Positions 1-10,809 of a stretch of DNA of 64,000 nt are shown in pieces. The notes under the pieces are model-generated. The model saw nothing but the letters and a program-made list of their open reading frames with translations. It searched no databases and had not been told where the DNA came from. The first letter of the stretch is position 1; every line of letters begins with the position of its first letter. The translations under genes and the position numbers were made by a program. Location: the NCBI RefSeq assembly GCF_022581195.2, contig NC_061454.1, positions 4,278,001 through 4,342,000 of the forward strand, in the 5' to 3' direction. Source of the DNA: Helicoverpa zea. Taxonomy: Eukaryota; Arthropoda; Insecta; Lepidoptera; Noctuidae.

Positions 1-3000
1 TGTCTTGTCTCGTTCATTGACACGGTAGCCGTGCTCTCCTTCATGTGGTTTGTACGTGGAGGTATCCAGTATTGTTTTCGGAAGCTAGTTCCTGCACCTA
101 TATATGTTCAATATGCTTTGCACACGTAGGGATTATCAATGTTCAAGCCATCAATGTAATTTAAAAGAAGAGTATTTTCAGGACCAGTGGAATTTACACA
201 AATTAGAACATCTGCAAGATCAGCCTGTTGTTCGGTGAAATACAGCAACGACCACCCAATAGGAACTCAATAAGAAATAATCTCATAGGCCTAAGTTTAT
301 GCTGAATGGAAATGCTACAGATTGGTAAAACTTACTTACTAACATATTAATTAACTAGCTAACACATATTGAACAAACATTTCAAAATTATAGAGACCGT
401 TCAAAATACTACAGTGCGAAATGCATTTCAGGAATAAATACAAAATGTTCATGATGCAGAAACGGCGTTTTCCAATTTCCGATGCATCTGCCGTTGAAAT
501 AATGTCACAGCTACTGTGAACAATACAAAAAATATAATTTATTCCACAGATATTACTTGTACAAAATAAGTTCAGTGAAAATGTATTGTAGATAGGAAGT
601 TTAAAGCATTTCTGGGAAACGAATAGTCTTATGAAACATCAAACTGACCAAAACCTACTAAAACGTGATCTCTGATTATTTAATAGAATATAATGTAAGA
701 TACCTTAAACAAATATTGTAATAGAGATTCCTACTGTTCGAAATAAATGAAGATTTAATTCGTCGACACCGGTTTTCATTTTCCGTTGCAAGCCGTTCCG
801 TTTACACCTTCCTTACGCGTTGGCCTCTAAACCGCTGAAACTTTGATGACATCCTTTTACCTCGATTATATTTCTATAATAGAAAGAGGCATGTATATTG
901 ATCATATCGATATCCAGCCGTGTTTATCTGCAAATGATACAAGCTCAAGCTCCTCTAGTTAGCATTGTTCGCGGCTCCATTGTGCGACTCGCTTTGTTCA
1001 GGCACGCTCCGTTTTTTCCTTTTCGCCTTCGAAACGGCGCTGAAAAACTAAGGGCCGCACTACAAGGGTTGAGGTGTAGCTCTGTGTTTACATTATCAGG
1101 GTTTTGTCTTGTTTTAAGGAGGTTGCAATAAAATGTGGGTTGTGTTTGTTCTTTTGGTGTAGTGAATTGAAATTTATTTTCCCAGGATATTCAGCTCTAC
1201 TCTTTCAAATCTTGATTTTCTGTGTGACGTCATTAGTGATTGTTGACCGTTTTTCTTAGTTTCGGTCTACTATTTTCTAAATCCGAGAAGAAGGCAGTAA
1301 AATTTTCATTAAAGAGTACTTTCACAGCCTGCCCATTAAAAGGCTGACCACAACAATACCTACTTTACACACACGCCACAAAACATAATCCCTTCTATGA
1401 ATCCTTTGGATTTGGTATCCGACATCCGTACAACACAGCGGCGTATGAATAGACACTGTTGAAATATTCTCTAACATTGTGAGTTCTTTACAAAATCGCC
1501 TACACTCGTGTGTCGCCTCGAAACACCATTCATATTTCCCGCGTTTTCCATACACAATATTACGACTTTGTGAGGCGGCGCGCGCTTCTCAAGTCTCCAA
1601 ATATAGTCCATTGACGAGCTGCGAGCAAACTCGCTATAGCGAATTAACACTATTCATGGGAAGTTTTGAAAGAGGACTACTCTCATACAATTTGGTCGCA
1701 TTCATAAAGATTCACTCCTTAGCTAGCTCGATGAATAGATTTATGAAACGTTTTATACAAGAATATGCTATCCGAGAATAATTTCGACGTTTGTTGTCGT
1801 TTGTTTTTTATGTTGTGAAGCAATTATGAGTTAAATTACGGCGCTATTAGCTGGCCCTCTAGTAGATGAGGCAAGGAACAATTACGTTGGCGACAATAGT
1901 TCGCATTGTGAGGCTATCGTACTAGAAACAGTTGTTCCAGGCGCTGGTAAAAGAATGCTCGGTGGAGCGGCGTGAAACAAAAGCTGGTCCAATTGTGTTA
2001 CCAGCCACCCGCTTTTTGTGTCCCGCCAAATAGGAAAATGAGTTGAATGGGAAATTCTTTGGAAACTGGTTTTACTTTAGTTGCTTAATATTTTTATACT
2101 GTAGAGGTACGTGAAAACTATTTAGGGAAACTTTTTCGCGGTTATTATGTGAATGTAGTTGTTCTGCAGATGACTAGTATTTTCGTTGCCTGTCTTTGGT
2201 CGACCGCTGCATGGTCTGCGTAATTTAACACTGAATTTTATGAAAGTCCACAACAGTATCCTGCAAACTAATCGAATGGTAATTTTTCTCTTATTAGAAG
2301 AGCCTGCCTAGGGAAAAAACAGACGAAATATGTTTAGATATTAATCAGTTTCTGTATATTCACACAAGAAATAAAATAAACTACACAAACGGCTTATACC
2401 TACTACTAATCAATGTAGTCTAGACGTAAATCTTAAAATCGATCTCAAAGCAGAACAGCGCCACTTCATACCATGCATTAATGAACTAAAACAGTATATG
2501 AAAGAGCTTCCTATCATTCCACCATAATATATTAATAAAAGTCACAAACAGACCTTTCAGCCATCTTCCAGACCGCCACTGAATGGTGTTAATTTACTAC
2601 TGAATTGCCAACTCCCGAGTGTGAGATTTCAATGGAAGATTCGGTCGACATCACAAGCACGAAATTCTATATGGAAAATGTGGAAATATAAATAGAGGCT
2701 GCAAAAAGCGACTCGAAAGGAGGGTGATTTTCTAAAGGCTTCAGCCGTTTTCAATGGACCACTGTTTAACATTACTCATTGAGCGATACCTATTTTCTGA
2801 TTCCTATTCAAAATATACGAGAGACTCCTTGTAAAAACAGGTACTCTCACGTAAAAAGGCAATAGGGAACTTTTAAACATCTTCACTCGCCAAGAAACTC
2901 GGTTTTGTTCTTCTATTTCAAAGTGAAGTCTTACTTACATTAAAAAGAAGTTCAGAACAATAGTTCTGGCTGGAAAGAAAATAGCCTGTTCAGATGCTAT

Positions 3001-3320
3001 TCAACTGTCAAAGAGTCTAAGTTGAAAGAGGTTGTTTATTGAAAAAAATATAATAAAGAGTTTTTAATGCGTGTTGTTTGATTTCTTGGTCTGTATCTTA
3101 TACGTCAGGCATGTCATTGTCATCCTCTAGATGTAACACTGTAAATTACTATTTACAAAATCAATAATTAGTGAAATGGTCATTTAAATCTATGGCATAA
3201 TATTCGGATGAAAACGTAAACCAAACAGCAACTTTTGTAGAAATGAGAATGTTTTATACTCTTTACAAAACCCATGGAACTTGAGTGTAAGATACGAATT
3301 CTTGGAAACATTGGTCAACT
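1..3320. other. Non-coding AT-rich region
   Basis: I see no supportable gene in this stretch. The open frames are short and lack paired splice sites or family motifs. One minus-strand frame at 1322-1555 is cysteine-rich and is discussed under findings. A moderately GC-rich patch lies around 1560-1640. Nothing here resembles the recognised mobile elements found further right. Confidence 0.5.
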
Positions 3321-3533
3321 ATGACATTTACTTTAAAGAAGCTACCTAGCAGTGCTCCTTCAGTTGTACCATCGTACGAGGCCAGAGAACTGCGCTCAAG
3401 ATGGTGGCTTAAAGCAACATTCTTCATTGTAATCTTAGTTATTCAAGTAAGCTTTTTACTTTTCTACTTCTGGAAATATGGGACCTCGGGCGATAAACTG
3501 TACTGTCCTAATTTGACTTTATACAATTTATAA
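3321..3533 (+). CDS. Possible small single-pass membrane protein (70 aa)
   Basis: A complete frame of 70 codons from ATG to TAA. Residues 1-28 are polar with a basic stretch (ARELRSRWW). Residues about 30-51 form one strongly hydrophobic segment rich in F, I, V and L that would span a membrane. A short polar tail of 19 residues follows, with one cysteine. The positive charges before the segment and the short tail would fit a type II or tail-proximal membrane protein. A polyadenylation signal AATAAA lies at 3606-3611, 73 bases after the stop, so this could be a terminal coding exon or an intronless small gene. The family is not recognised. One caution is that CAA|GTAAGC at 3446/3447 looks like a splice donor, so the frame may instead be read through only to residue 42 and then spliced. 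It may also be chance. Confidence 0.3.
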   Translation: MTFTLKKLPSSAPSVVPSYEARELRSRWWLKATFFIVILVIQVSFLLFYFWKYGTSGDKLYCPNLTLYNL

Positions 3534-3605
3534 TATAATTTCTGTGTAATAAGATAATTTATATAAAAAGATGTTTATTAACTTAATTATTGGTCATTGT
3601 TATAC

Positions 3606-3611
3606 AATAAA
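3606..3611 (+). terminator. Candidate polyadenylation signal AATAAA
   Basis: An AATAAA hexamer downstream of the 70-aa frame, in an AT-rich context. It is spaced suitably for a short 3' UTR. Such hexamers are common by chance at this base composition, so it only supports the small gene weakly. Confidence 0.25.
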
Positions 3612-3901
3612 AATATGTTCTTGTCACGTTATTTCGTATATTACTTTTCGTTATAATCTTTGGCATATACCTATACTTATTTATTATGAATAACAGATCA
3701 ATAAATCTATACCTAATATTTACCGTTTCTCTATAAGGTTACTGCCTGCATAGATAGGAAGGTACGTAATTCAGTTAGGAACACGCAACTTACAGCGAAA
3801 AAATTAATCGCACAGCCTTTTCTGCGCAACGCGACTCAAAGGATTTCGATAAGATCCAAGAAGCAAGAAGGCAGGTAATAACAGGAATATGGCATATGAT
3901 G

Positions 3902-4165
3902 TATTACGTTACGTTACAGCCTTTTTATCGTACCACTGCTGGGCACAGGCCTCCTCTCACACGGAGAAGGTTTGAACGTTAATCACCAAGCTCAATGCGG
4001 GTTTGTGATTTCAGACTTAATAGTCCAGTAGATGTTTTCCTCCACCTTTTTATCAGCCTTTGTTGTCCAAGATACAAACTTAGAAAAGTTGCATTGGTAC
4101 TTGCCTGACCTGGAATCGAACCCACGCACTTATACTTGAGAGGTTGGTTCTTTACCTTTTGACTT
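3902..4165 (-). mobile_element. tRNA-headed lepidopteran SINE, minus strand
   Basis: Read on the minus strand, the element starts near 4165 with a tRNA-like head, 'GTAAAGAACCAACCTCTC'. It carries an RNA polymerase III B box, GGTTCGATTCC, at 4122-4112. The body follows and ends in 'CCCAGCAGTGGTACGATAA', then an ACGTA-type short tandem tail at 3916-3902. I recognise this head and tail as a very common lepidopteran SINE type. Compared with the usual form there are small deletions around 4020-4060, so it is an old copy. It has no coding capacity. Confidence 0.8.
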
Positions 4166-7100
4166 ATATATCTGATATAAGTAAAGTATGACATCAAGAA
4201 AAATCTTCAACGATCCTATCATTCATTGTCTGCGAATTCACCTCACGCTCGTGTGAAGAACATATTTCGAGTCAAATGAGTGACTATGCCCTAATGAGTG
4301 CGTCAAAAAATAACCGGCTCATGAATGTCAATAGGATGAAGATGTGGCTGGCAATCAGCGCCCCGCGGCTTTCAATTTCACTCTATTCACATATTTTGCT
4401 CAACTGTATAGTGTACAGTACTCTGTATACGTTGATTTTGGTTCAGTAGGTTTAATTCAATAAAGGTTGAACTAGGAAGTTGGAAAATTCAGGCTAGCAT
4501 ATTTGTATCGAGATGGGGTCTCAAAACGATAATTTTAACCACTTCACTGTCCATGATGCAGACACATAAGTTAAACAATCGGTGTGTATCACATATGACT
4601 CATGGGACAGGGAAGTTATTAAATTATAATTTTAACTGTTTATTAACAGTTACCTATATGTATAAGCAACTTCAGGAATTTCTTCAAAAAGCACGGCTTA
4701 CCCTTTGTAATATTGATTCGAATTTCGTTCAATTTTGAGTTATTATAGTTATGCCTTATAGTTCGCTTCTTAATCAAGTATATAAATGTAGTAAGTGAAA
4801 AGTGTCACCCTTAACGAGTTACGTAAATTTATGCCAAGCAAAAGCTATTTATTAAAGTGTACATAACACCCTATTGTTTTGCAGATGCATATCTATCATA
4901 AATATCAGTGGCTGTATCGGCCCACCTATTCAACAATGAAAATATTATAAAGCAACAAAGGCGCCACAATCCCGTCTTTATTTTACACCGTAGAACATCG
5001 GTCCGTGGAATTCGTAATTTCTTTGATTCCCGCCTATTGTGCGACTGATAAAAGAGACACTTTTCAGTTGCTCCCGTCTGAATGAATACACCCATTATGG
5101 CTACACAAAAGTGGATATTCCAAACAAAAACATCATTGCCGCGGTTATTACGGCGCGTAAAAAACAATTCAGACTATATTCCATTATGATTTCGAACAAT
5201 GTAGTTGGTAAAATTGTATTTTGTCGCGAATAATGTTGGATCGACGAGGCGCCAGGATTTATTGTCGCTGTTAAAATTTATTCTATATTTTTTATAAAAG
5301 AGATTGGTGGATCGTGACGTAATGATTTATTTCAGTTTATTTATTGTTCTCCCTATTTGTTTCCTGGAATCCTGAAAAGCTGGGCTAGGGATCTCAGAAT
5401 GAGGAACGATGTCTAAGGGTGATGTCACACCTGAATCGGAGGTGCAGCGGCTGAAATAGCATTTTATTTATGTTTTTGGTGCTAAAGAATTGCTATTTAT
5501 TCCTTTTCGTTTAGAGATTGAATTAAACTTTAGATAGATATTTAAGGTAAACGCGGGTGAAGTCGTCATGCCCCAATAGTCGTCAATTAATCTAAAAACA
5601 TTTATTATTTTTTTCTACTGAACTTAAAATGGGCCGGTTTATATGTAAACATATTGTTGATATTATATTGCACAATTGAAATAACAATACGGGGTTTTAA
5701 CAGTCACGGCTTCTAAGATATGTTATTTTAAACGTGTGTGCTCTAACAAAATCGTTTTTTCGTGAAGTTCAGCTGTCAAAAGTGAAACTCAGCACGTGGT
5801 TTTGTGTTTTGATTTACATAAATCCAGTGGGTTCTGTGGTATGTTTCTTTGTTTAATTAGATAGTTAAGTTTATTTGCTAACGATGTAATATGCAATTTG
5901 GAATACTTTTAACATAGAAGATATATTTTTTTAATGTGACATCTATTGGTACTTTAAAACTCCGATTTGACCCAAAACCCGTCAATTTTACAATTATTAT
6001 TATGTAAAAAACTGGTAAGTGAATGGGTACACCTACTGGATTCTAAGTTTTTTTACTACATTGTTACATGGTGTTTGTTACATTGGTAAGTTATTTTTAC
6101 ATATTTCCTAAGTGCCTCAATCACTTTGGAAATATGTGCAGTGAGAAGGGAATTTGGATTCCCTCAGCACATGGATATAACAAGTAGCATTATAAACATT
6201 AAAATATAGTTCCGGCTTTGCTCGGTCCTAAAATTGAAATCTAGACCTGAATCCATTCGTGTCCACAACTAAAAACAGACATCAGAAAAGAACTAGTTAC
6301 GCCATCTAGCGGAGGTTTTAGTGAACTATTGCAGAGCTTTTCGACGTCAGCGCCATCTGTTGAGCAGTTGCAATGTTCATCGGAAGTAAAGCTTACTCAC
6401 TGAATAAGCAGATGGCGCTGCGTTGAATCTGGGGAAAATGAAACGCCGCCTTTTTCTTTCTACGCTCCGCAGCGGAATTCACGATGTTCACTCTGCTTGA
6501 AAGATGGCGTTTAAACTGAGGCGGTCGTCCATTTTGTAAATAGACATTGTTTACCGCTAATCTAGATAGCGAGTGCGAACTGTCTAAGGACAGCATGCTA
6601 ATATTATATTACTTTTATCAAGCTCAATACATTTATCCATCCCATTTATCATTTAATTTTCCTTTATTGATAAGGTTTTCCCCTTTTATTAGTAAGCAAG
6701 AAAGTACCAAAAGGATTCATAGGTTTTATTATGTTATTATGTTAATTTTAATGCAGTATCAGTTTTTATTATCAGTGTGATAACGTTTATTACACGGTCA
6801 TCGTGTGTCATACTTAAAATAAGTACCTATGTATCAATGAATGATTAACATAAAAACAATTCAAATTAATGACTTTATTAGTTTTTTTTTAACACAAGAA
6901 GTCGAGGTCATAATTTTTTTGCATATTATTTGACTTCCCTTTTTTTACCAAAATATTCTTTGAAGTGATTAAATAGAAAATAATTAATTCCACACTTGGG
7001 ACCTTTTCTGTTCCTTGTTTTTGTAAATTTGTTTGGACCTGAAAAGAAAACTACTGTTCGTTTACAGTCTTTCTTAGTATGTATAAATACATACCTAAAT

Positions 7101-7270
7101 ATTTTGTATAGATTTTGATATTTTTCTAAAATAAGACCCTGAAAAAAAAAAACAGTGTCTGCAGCACGTTGTAGGTCTGCACCTAGAGCTAAGTGTTTAT
7201 ATCTCTATTTCCGTTTTTTAGTACCTTTCGTTTCTAAATAATCTACTTAAGTTTAAATAATAAAGACGAA
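4166..7270. other. Non-coding region with a CTCF-like motif cluster
   Basis: No gene is supported here. The open frames are short and unconvincing. The only organised feature is a cluster of four AGATGGCG-type motifs at 6299-6510, listed separately. The rest is AT-rich single-copy-looking DNA. Confidence 0.5.
6299..6510. promoter_or_regulatory. Cluster of four CTCF-like motifs (candidate insulator)
   Basis: Four copies of AGATGGCG-type words occur in 212 bp. They are CCGCTAGATGGCGT on the minus strand at 6299-6312, CAGATGGCGCTG on the minus strand at 6348-6359, GCAGATGGCGCTGCG on the plus strand at 6408-6422, and AAGATGGCGT on the plus strand at 6501-6510. The first is close to the full bilaterian CTCF consensus, in which an AGRKGGCGC core follows CCGCT or CCRC. 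Orientation changes from minus to plus across the cluster. Binding is inferred from motif knowledge; these words also occur in some insect repeats. Confidence 0.4.
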
Positions 7271-7566
7271 GGGTTCCGTATCATTATTTATAAAACCGCA
7301 TCTACCTGTTGCCTATTGTATCTATCGAATAAAAATTAGCAAAAAAAATCACGTTTGTAGTATGGGAGCCCCCCAAAATATTCATTTCTAGTTTTCAGTA
7401 TTTGTTGATATAGCGGCAACAGATAATAGGTACATCATCTGTGAAAATTTCTACTCTCTAACTACCTATCACGGTTCATGAGATACAGCCTGGTGACGGA
7501 CGGACGGACGGACGGACCGAAGAGCGAAAACAATAGGGTCCCGTTTCACCCTTTGGGTACGGAACC
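7271..7566. mobile_element. Short TIR element of the 'GGGTTCCGTA' lepidopteran family
   Basis: The stretch begins with GGGTTCCGTA and ends with TACGGAACC, an inverted terminal pair. Near the right end it contains 'CATGAGATACAGCCTGGTGACGG', a run of GGAC repeats and 'AGGGTCCCGTTT', all hallmarks of an abundant non-autonomous element I recognise from many lepidopteran genomes. There is no coding capacity. The exact target duplication is not clear; GAA is present at both flanks but one base offset is needed. Confidence 0.75.
7496..7518 (+). repeat. (GGAC)n microsatellite inside the TIR element
   Basis: A short run of ACGG/GGAC units, about five copies, within the 7271-7566 element. This microsatellite is a usual component of that family and varies in length between copies. 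Confidence 0.8.
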
Positions 7567-7620
7567 GAAAACGAAACGGAATTTAACTATAGTGCACTTA
7601 TAAAGTAGCGGCGTAAGGGT

Positions 7621-8346
7621 GGGGGGGGGGGAGGCGGTCCGCCCCGGGGGTGCATGTGTGAGTTAGAGTTCTCAAAAAATAACAATTAAAAAAAAATATT
7701 TTAGTGGATATTTCTAAGCTATTTAGGCGCTATTTGTAAGAGGAGGTGGAGGACTTTGGTGTCCCAAATCTCAATAAATTTTGAGCTCGCTCGCAGCTGC
7801 TTCAATTTCCGGTCGTCTTTTTTTTTACTTTTTACTTTAACTTGTCTGAGTGTTCCAAAACTCAAAAATTTCGCGCTCGCGCCTTACACTTGACAGTAAT
7901 TTTCTCTAATCTCTTTAGATATCTTCTTGCGTCACAAGTATCAAAACTTACTCGCCCTTCTTCACTTTACAGTGCTTTTTTCAAACTTTTTTGGAAACTT
8001 CTGTGTTTAAAAACTTAAAAATTTCGCGCTCGCTGCGCTCGCGCCTTACACTTTACAGTAGTTTGCTCTGAAGTCTTTACATATCTCTTTGCGTCCCAAA
8101 ATTCTAAAATTTCGCGCTCGCTTCGCTTGCGCCTTCTTCACTTTACGGTGCTTTTTTCAATCTTTTTTGGAGCTTCTGTGTTTAAAAACTCAAAAATTTC
8201 GCGCTCGCTACGCTCGCGGGTTCTTCACTTTACGGTGCGTTTTTCAAACTTGTTTGGGTACTTTTGTGTTAATTCTGTATGTTTTTTTTACTACGTGATT
8301 ATATTTTGTCGTTTTTTTTTGGGGCGGGGGGGGGGGAGAGGGGTGC
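7621..8346. repeat. Poly-G-flanked block with an 88-bp tandem array
   Basis: The block is bounded by G tracts at 7621-7631 and 8321-8344. Inside it the word TCGCGCTCGC recurs at 7871, 8024, 8112 and 8199, giving spacings of 153, 88 and 87. The basic unit is therefore about 88 bp, with one longer unit. Units alternate an A-rich part (CAAAAATTTCGCG), a CG-rich palindromic part (GCTCGCTNCGCTCGCG) and a pyrimidine-rich part ('CTTCACTTTACGGTGC'). Open frames through this block arise only from the repeat structure. It resembles material often attached to insect mobile elements, but I cannot assign a class. Confidence 0.7.
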
Positions 8347-8354
8347 TCAATAAG

Positions 8355-8482
8355 TAGTTCAAAATTGAATCGCAATAGCAGTTTTAACCATATCGGGCAT
8401 TCTGCTATTGCTATTGATTCGTTGTGATTCGTATGAGATGTGAATCGTATGACCCTAGGTAAAATTTGTAGAATCGCGCCTC
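8355..8482 (-). mobile_element. Degraded third copy of the CAG-type MITE
   Basis: Bases 8366-8400 match the interior of the intact MITE at 8974-9351 on the opposite strand ('AATCGCAATAGCAGTTTTAA' followed by CCATATCGGGC). The segment at 8460-8482 (AAAATTTGTAGAATCGCGCC) is a decayed version of the terminal repeat of the two good copies. Most of the interior is lost and the left terminal repeat is missing. It is an old relic in the same orientation as the copy at 9370-9659. Confidence 0.55.
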
Positions 8483-8973
8483 AGATTATCCACGTGCGAT
8501 TCTCGAACGGGAACAAAGAGATATCGGTAGTAATGACATGGTCCGAAGCTTAGGTCCGAAGGTTCTCATTTCGAGGCTGTAATCTAGTCGGAGCCGGAAC
8601 TAAAGAAAGACAAAACAAAAACTTTTCACAAAAAAATAAATCGACTTCAATAATTTACATAATTTAAAACCAAAGTTCAGCCAAACGTGATATAATGGCG
8701 CACGTACCTACATTACATATTTTACAGGTCAAAGTGAGAACCTTCTTTTTCGTAGTTAGTAGGTAAAGAGCCAACCTCTCGTGTATGAGGGAGTGGGTTC
8801 GATTCCAGGTCAGGCAAGTACCAATACAACTTAAATTTTAAGTTTGTATGTACTTTCTGAGTACCTACCTATATCTTGGACACCAATCACTGTGTTTTGG
8901 ATGGCACGTTAAACTGTAGGTCCCGGCTGTCATTGAACATCTTTGGCAGTCGTTAGGAGTAGTCAAAAACCAG

Positions 8974-9351
8974 GGGCCCGATTCTCCTAATTTTACGATT
9001 CACGTTCGACTCGATTCGACTGAGATCCGATCCCGACTCGATTACGATTGAAGCATTCCGCTATTTTTTTCTTTGAAATAAACGTTTTTATCCTTTTCTG
9101 TCATTCAATAATGAATCATTTTGTCTGCAAATGATTTACGATTGCAAAATGATTGTACAGTAAACTACCGTATACCTAGACCAAAATTACCAAAATAGCA
9201 GACCAATCGCACACCAATCAAATGTCAATCGAATACGATTGGTCTTTTATTAGTAGCAGATTGCCCGATATGGTTAAAACTGCTATTGCGATCATATTGC
9301 GATTCGATTTCTATTCGATTTTGACATTATTAACTTAGGAGAATCGGGCCC
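8974..9351 (+). mobile_element. MITE copy A (378 bp, CAG target duplication)
   Basis: It starts with GGGCCCGATTCTCCTAA and ends with its inverted match TTAGGAGAATCGGGCCC. The three bases CAG flank both ends (8971-8973 and 9352-9354) and are the duplicated SINE target. The interior is rich in CGATT/AATCG words arranged in inverted fashion and has no coding potential. A 3-bp duplication fits several DNA transposon superfamilies, for example PIF/Harbinger-like or CACTA-like; the ends do not show CACTA. The superfamily is left open. Confidence 0.85.
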
Positions 9352-9369
9352 CAGTAAGTCTGACACCAG

Positions 9370-9659
9370 GGCCCCGATTCTCCTAAGTTAATAATGTCAA
9401 AATCGAATAGAAATCGAATCGCAATATGATTTTGGTCTATACGGTAGTTTGCTGTACAATCATTCTGCAATCGTAAATCATTTGCAGACAAAATGATTCA
9501 TTATTGAATGACAGAAAAGGATAAAAAGGCTTATTTCAAAGAAAAAATAGCGGAATGCCACATACGCTTCAATCTTAATCGAGTCGGGATTGGATCTCAG
9601 TCGAATCGAGTCGAACGTCAATCGAAGGTCGCTTAAGTAAAATTAGGAGAATCGGGCCC
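9370..9659 (-). mobile_element. MITE copy B (290 bp), inverted relative to copy A
   Basis: Same family as 8974-9351 but in the opposite orientation. Its left end (GGCCCCGATTCTCCTAAGTT) matches the right end of copy A read backwards. It has the same 3-bp CAG duplication, at 9367-9369 and 9660-9662. Compared with copy A it lacks about 90 bp of interior, including the GCCCGATATGGTTAAAACTG segment, so it is an internal deletion form. Together the two copies form a large inverted repeat with only 18 bp of SINE between them. Confidence 0.85.
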
Positions 9660-9809
9660 CAGTCTAACCATGGGGTATCGGGTTGCCCGGGTAACTGGGT
9701 TGAGGAGTCGCTCCTTGTTGAACACTGGTAGGTACCTACTAAGTTGAATCCGGTTAGACTGGAAGCCGACCCCAACATAGTTGGGAAAAAGGCTAGGAGC
9801 ATGATGGTT

Positions 9810-10809
9810 AAAATATTAAGCCGCGGCTTTTTTGGGCATAGAAAATACAAATTCTACTTTTCATTATGATGCTTTAAACGATGGTGGCAAAGATCAACTA
9901 GTATAGATCTTAGTCATTTAAGCATCATCCTTTGTGCTAAAAATATAGATAGGTAGGTAAGTTACTCGGGTCATTAACATTTTACTAGCATACAACCTTG
10001 ATGCGACCGCTTTTTTCTTTATTTGGACTTCGTTTCTATTTGCGGAATGCCGAAAAAATATACAGATTAGATATTATAATCATCTCTTTATACTTTTTAT
10101 TAACTACTCAAGAATCTGGTGATATCTGGCTGTTTTTGCCACTCTAGTACCAGTAAGTAGGTAGGTACATACCTACGTTGGGGTTATCGCGGACAGATTA
10201 CGGATTACGTACACAGAGATCAATCAATAAAAACGAAATACGCAAACACTAACATATACCTACCTATAAGTAGACACTTAGACATTGCACCTCATTTAGA
10301 ATAATTATTAACCAATGCACTGATTGCAGCGGAATATTCCAACATCACACTTTCAGGGCCATATTTCACAAAAATGGTGTAGCAAAGCAATCATGGAACG
10401 GAATGACGTAAGCTCTAATAAAATGTAAACAAACCACATTATCTTTACTCGCTGGCAAACAATAACATGTAATACATAAGTAGGAAAAATGTTCAAGCAT
10501 TTTAATTTATGTAAACCAATTCGTAAACATGATTTCGTCGTCATTGTGTCTCTAATTTCTGCTTGTTGGCTATACGCCTGAAAATACATGTTTACGTCAA
10601 GAAACGTGACCAACTTTATTAGTAGCTGGGTAGCTTGTCTCTGGCAAAATTATATCACATGCAGGAATAAAAAATAACAGTTATTTTAATTTTGTACAGT
10701 CATTACACAAAGTGCTATTTGTAGCTGAACGTGGGCGTTTGTGATGATAAACACTTGAGGAATATTCGGGAGAATTTACTTTGTTCTACAGATTTCGAAG
10801 TAAAACAAC
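9810..10809. other. Non-coding spacer downstream of the minus-strand gene
   Basis: AT-rich DNA with short chance frames. It contains a TAGGTAGGTACATACCTAC-type palindrome near 10160. I see no gene in it. Confidence 0.5.

Larger units (their letters stand above)
8749..9809 (+). mobile_element. tRNA-headed SINE split by two MITE insertions
   Basis: The head is at 8749-8806, with an RNA polymerase III B box GGTTCGATTCC at 8796-8806. The body runs to 8973, resumes at 9352-9369 (CAGTAAGTCTGACACCAG) and again from 9660, ending with 'CCGGTTAGACTGGAAGCC' and GACCCCAACATAGTTGGG followed by a GGCTAGGAGCATGATGG tail. With the two inserts removed, the three pieces join into the standard lepidopteran SINE sequence, so it was a single element before being split. 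The tail with its CCCAA...TTGGG stem is shared with the RTE-type LINE at 41266-41713. Confidence 0.85.

Noticed and set aside
8089..8357. Open frames across the 88-bp array
   Set aside because: They repeat with the array unit and are a by-product of the repeat.
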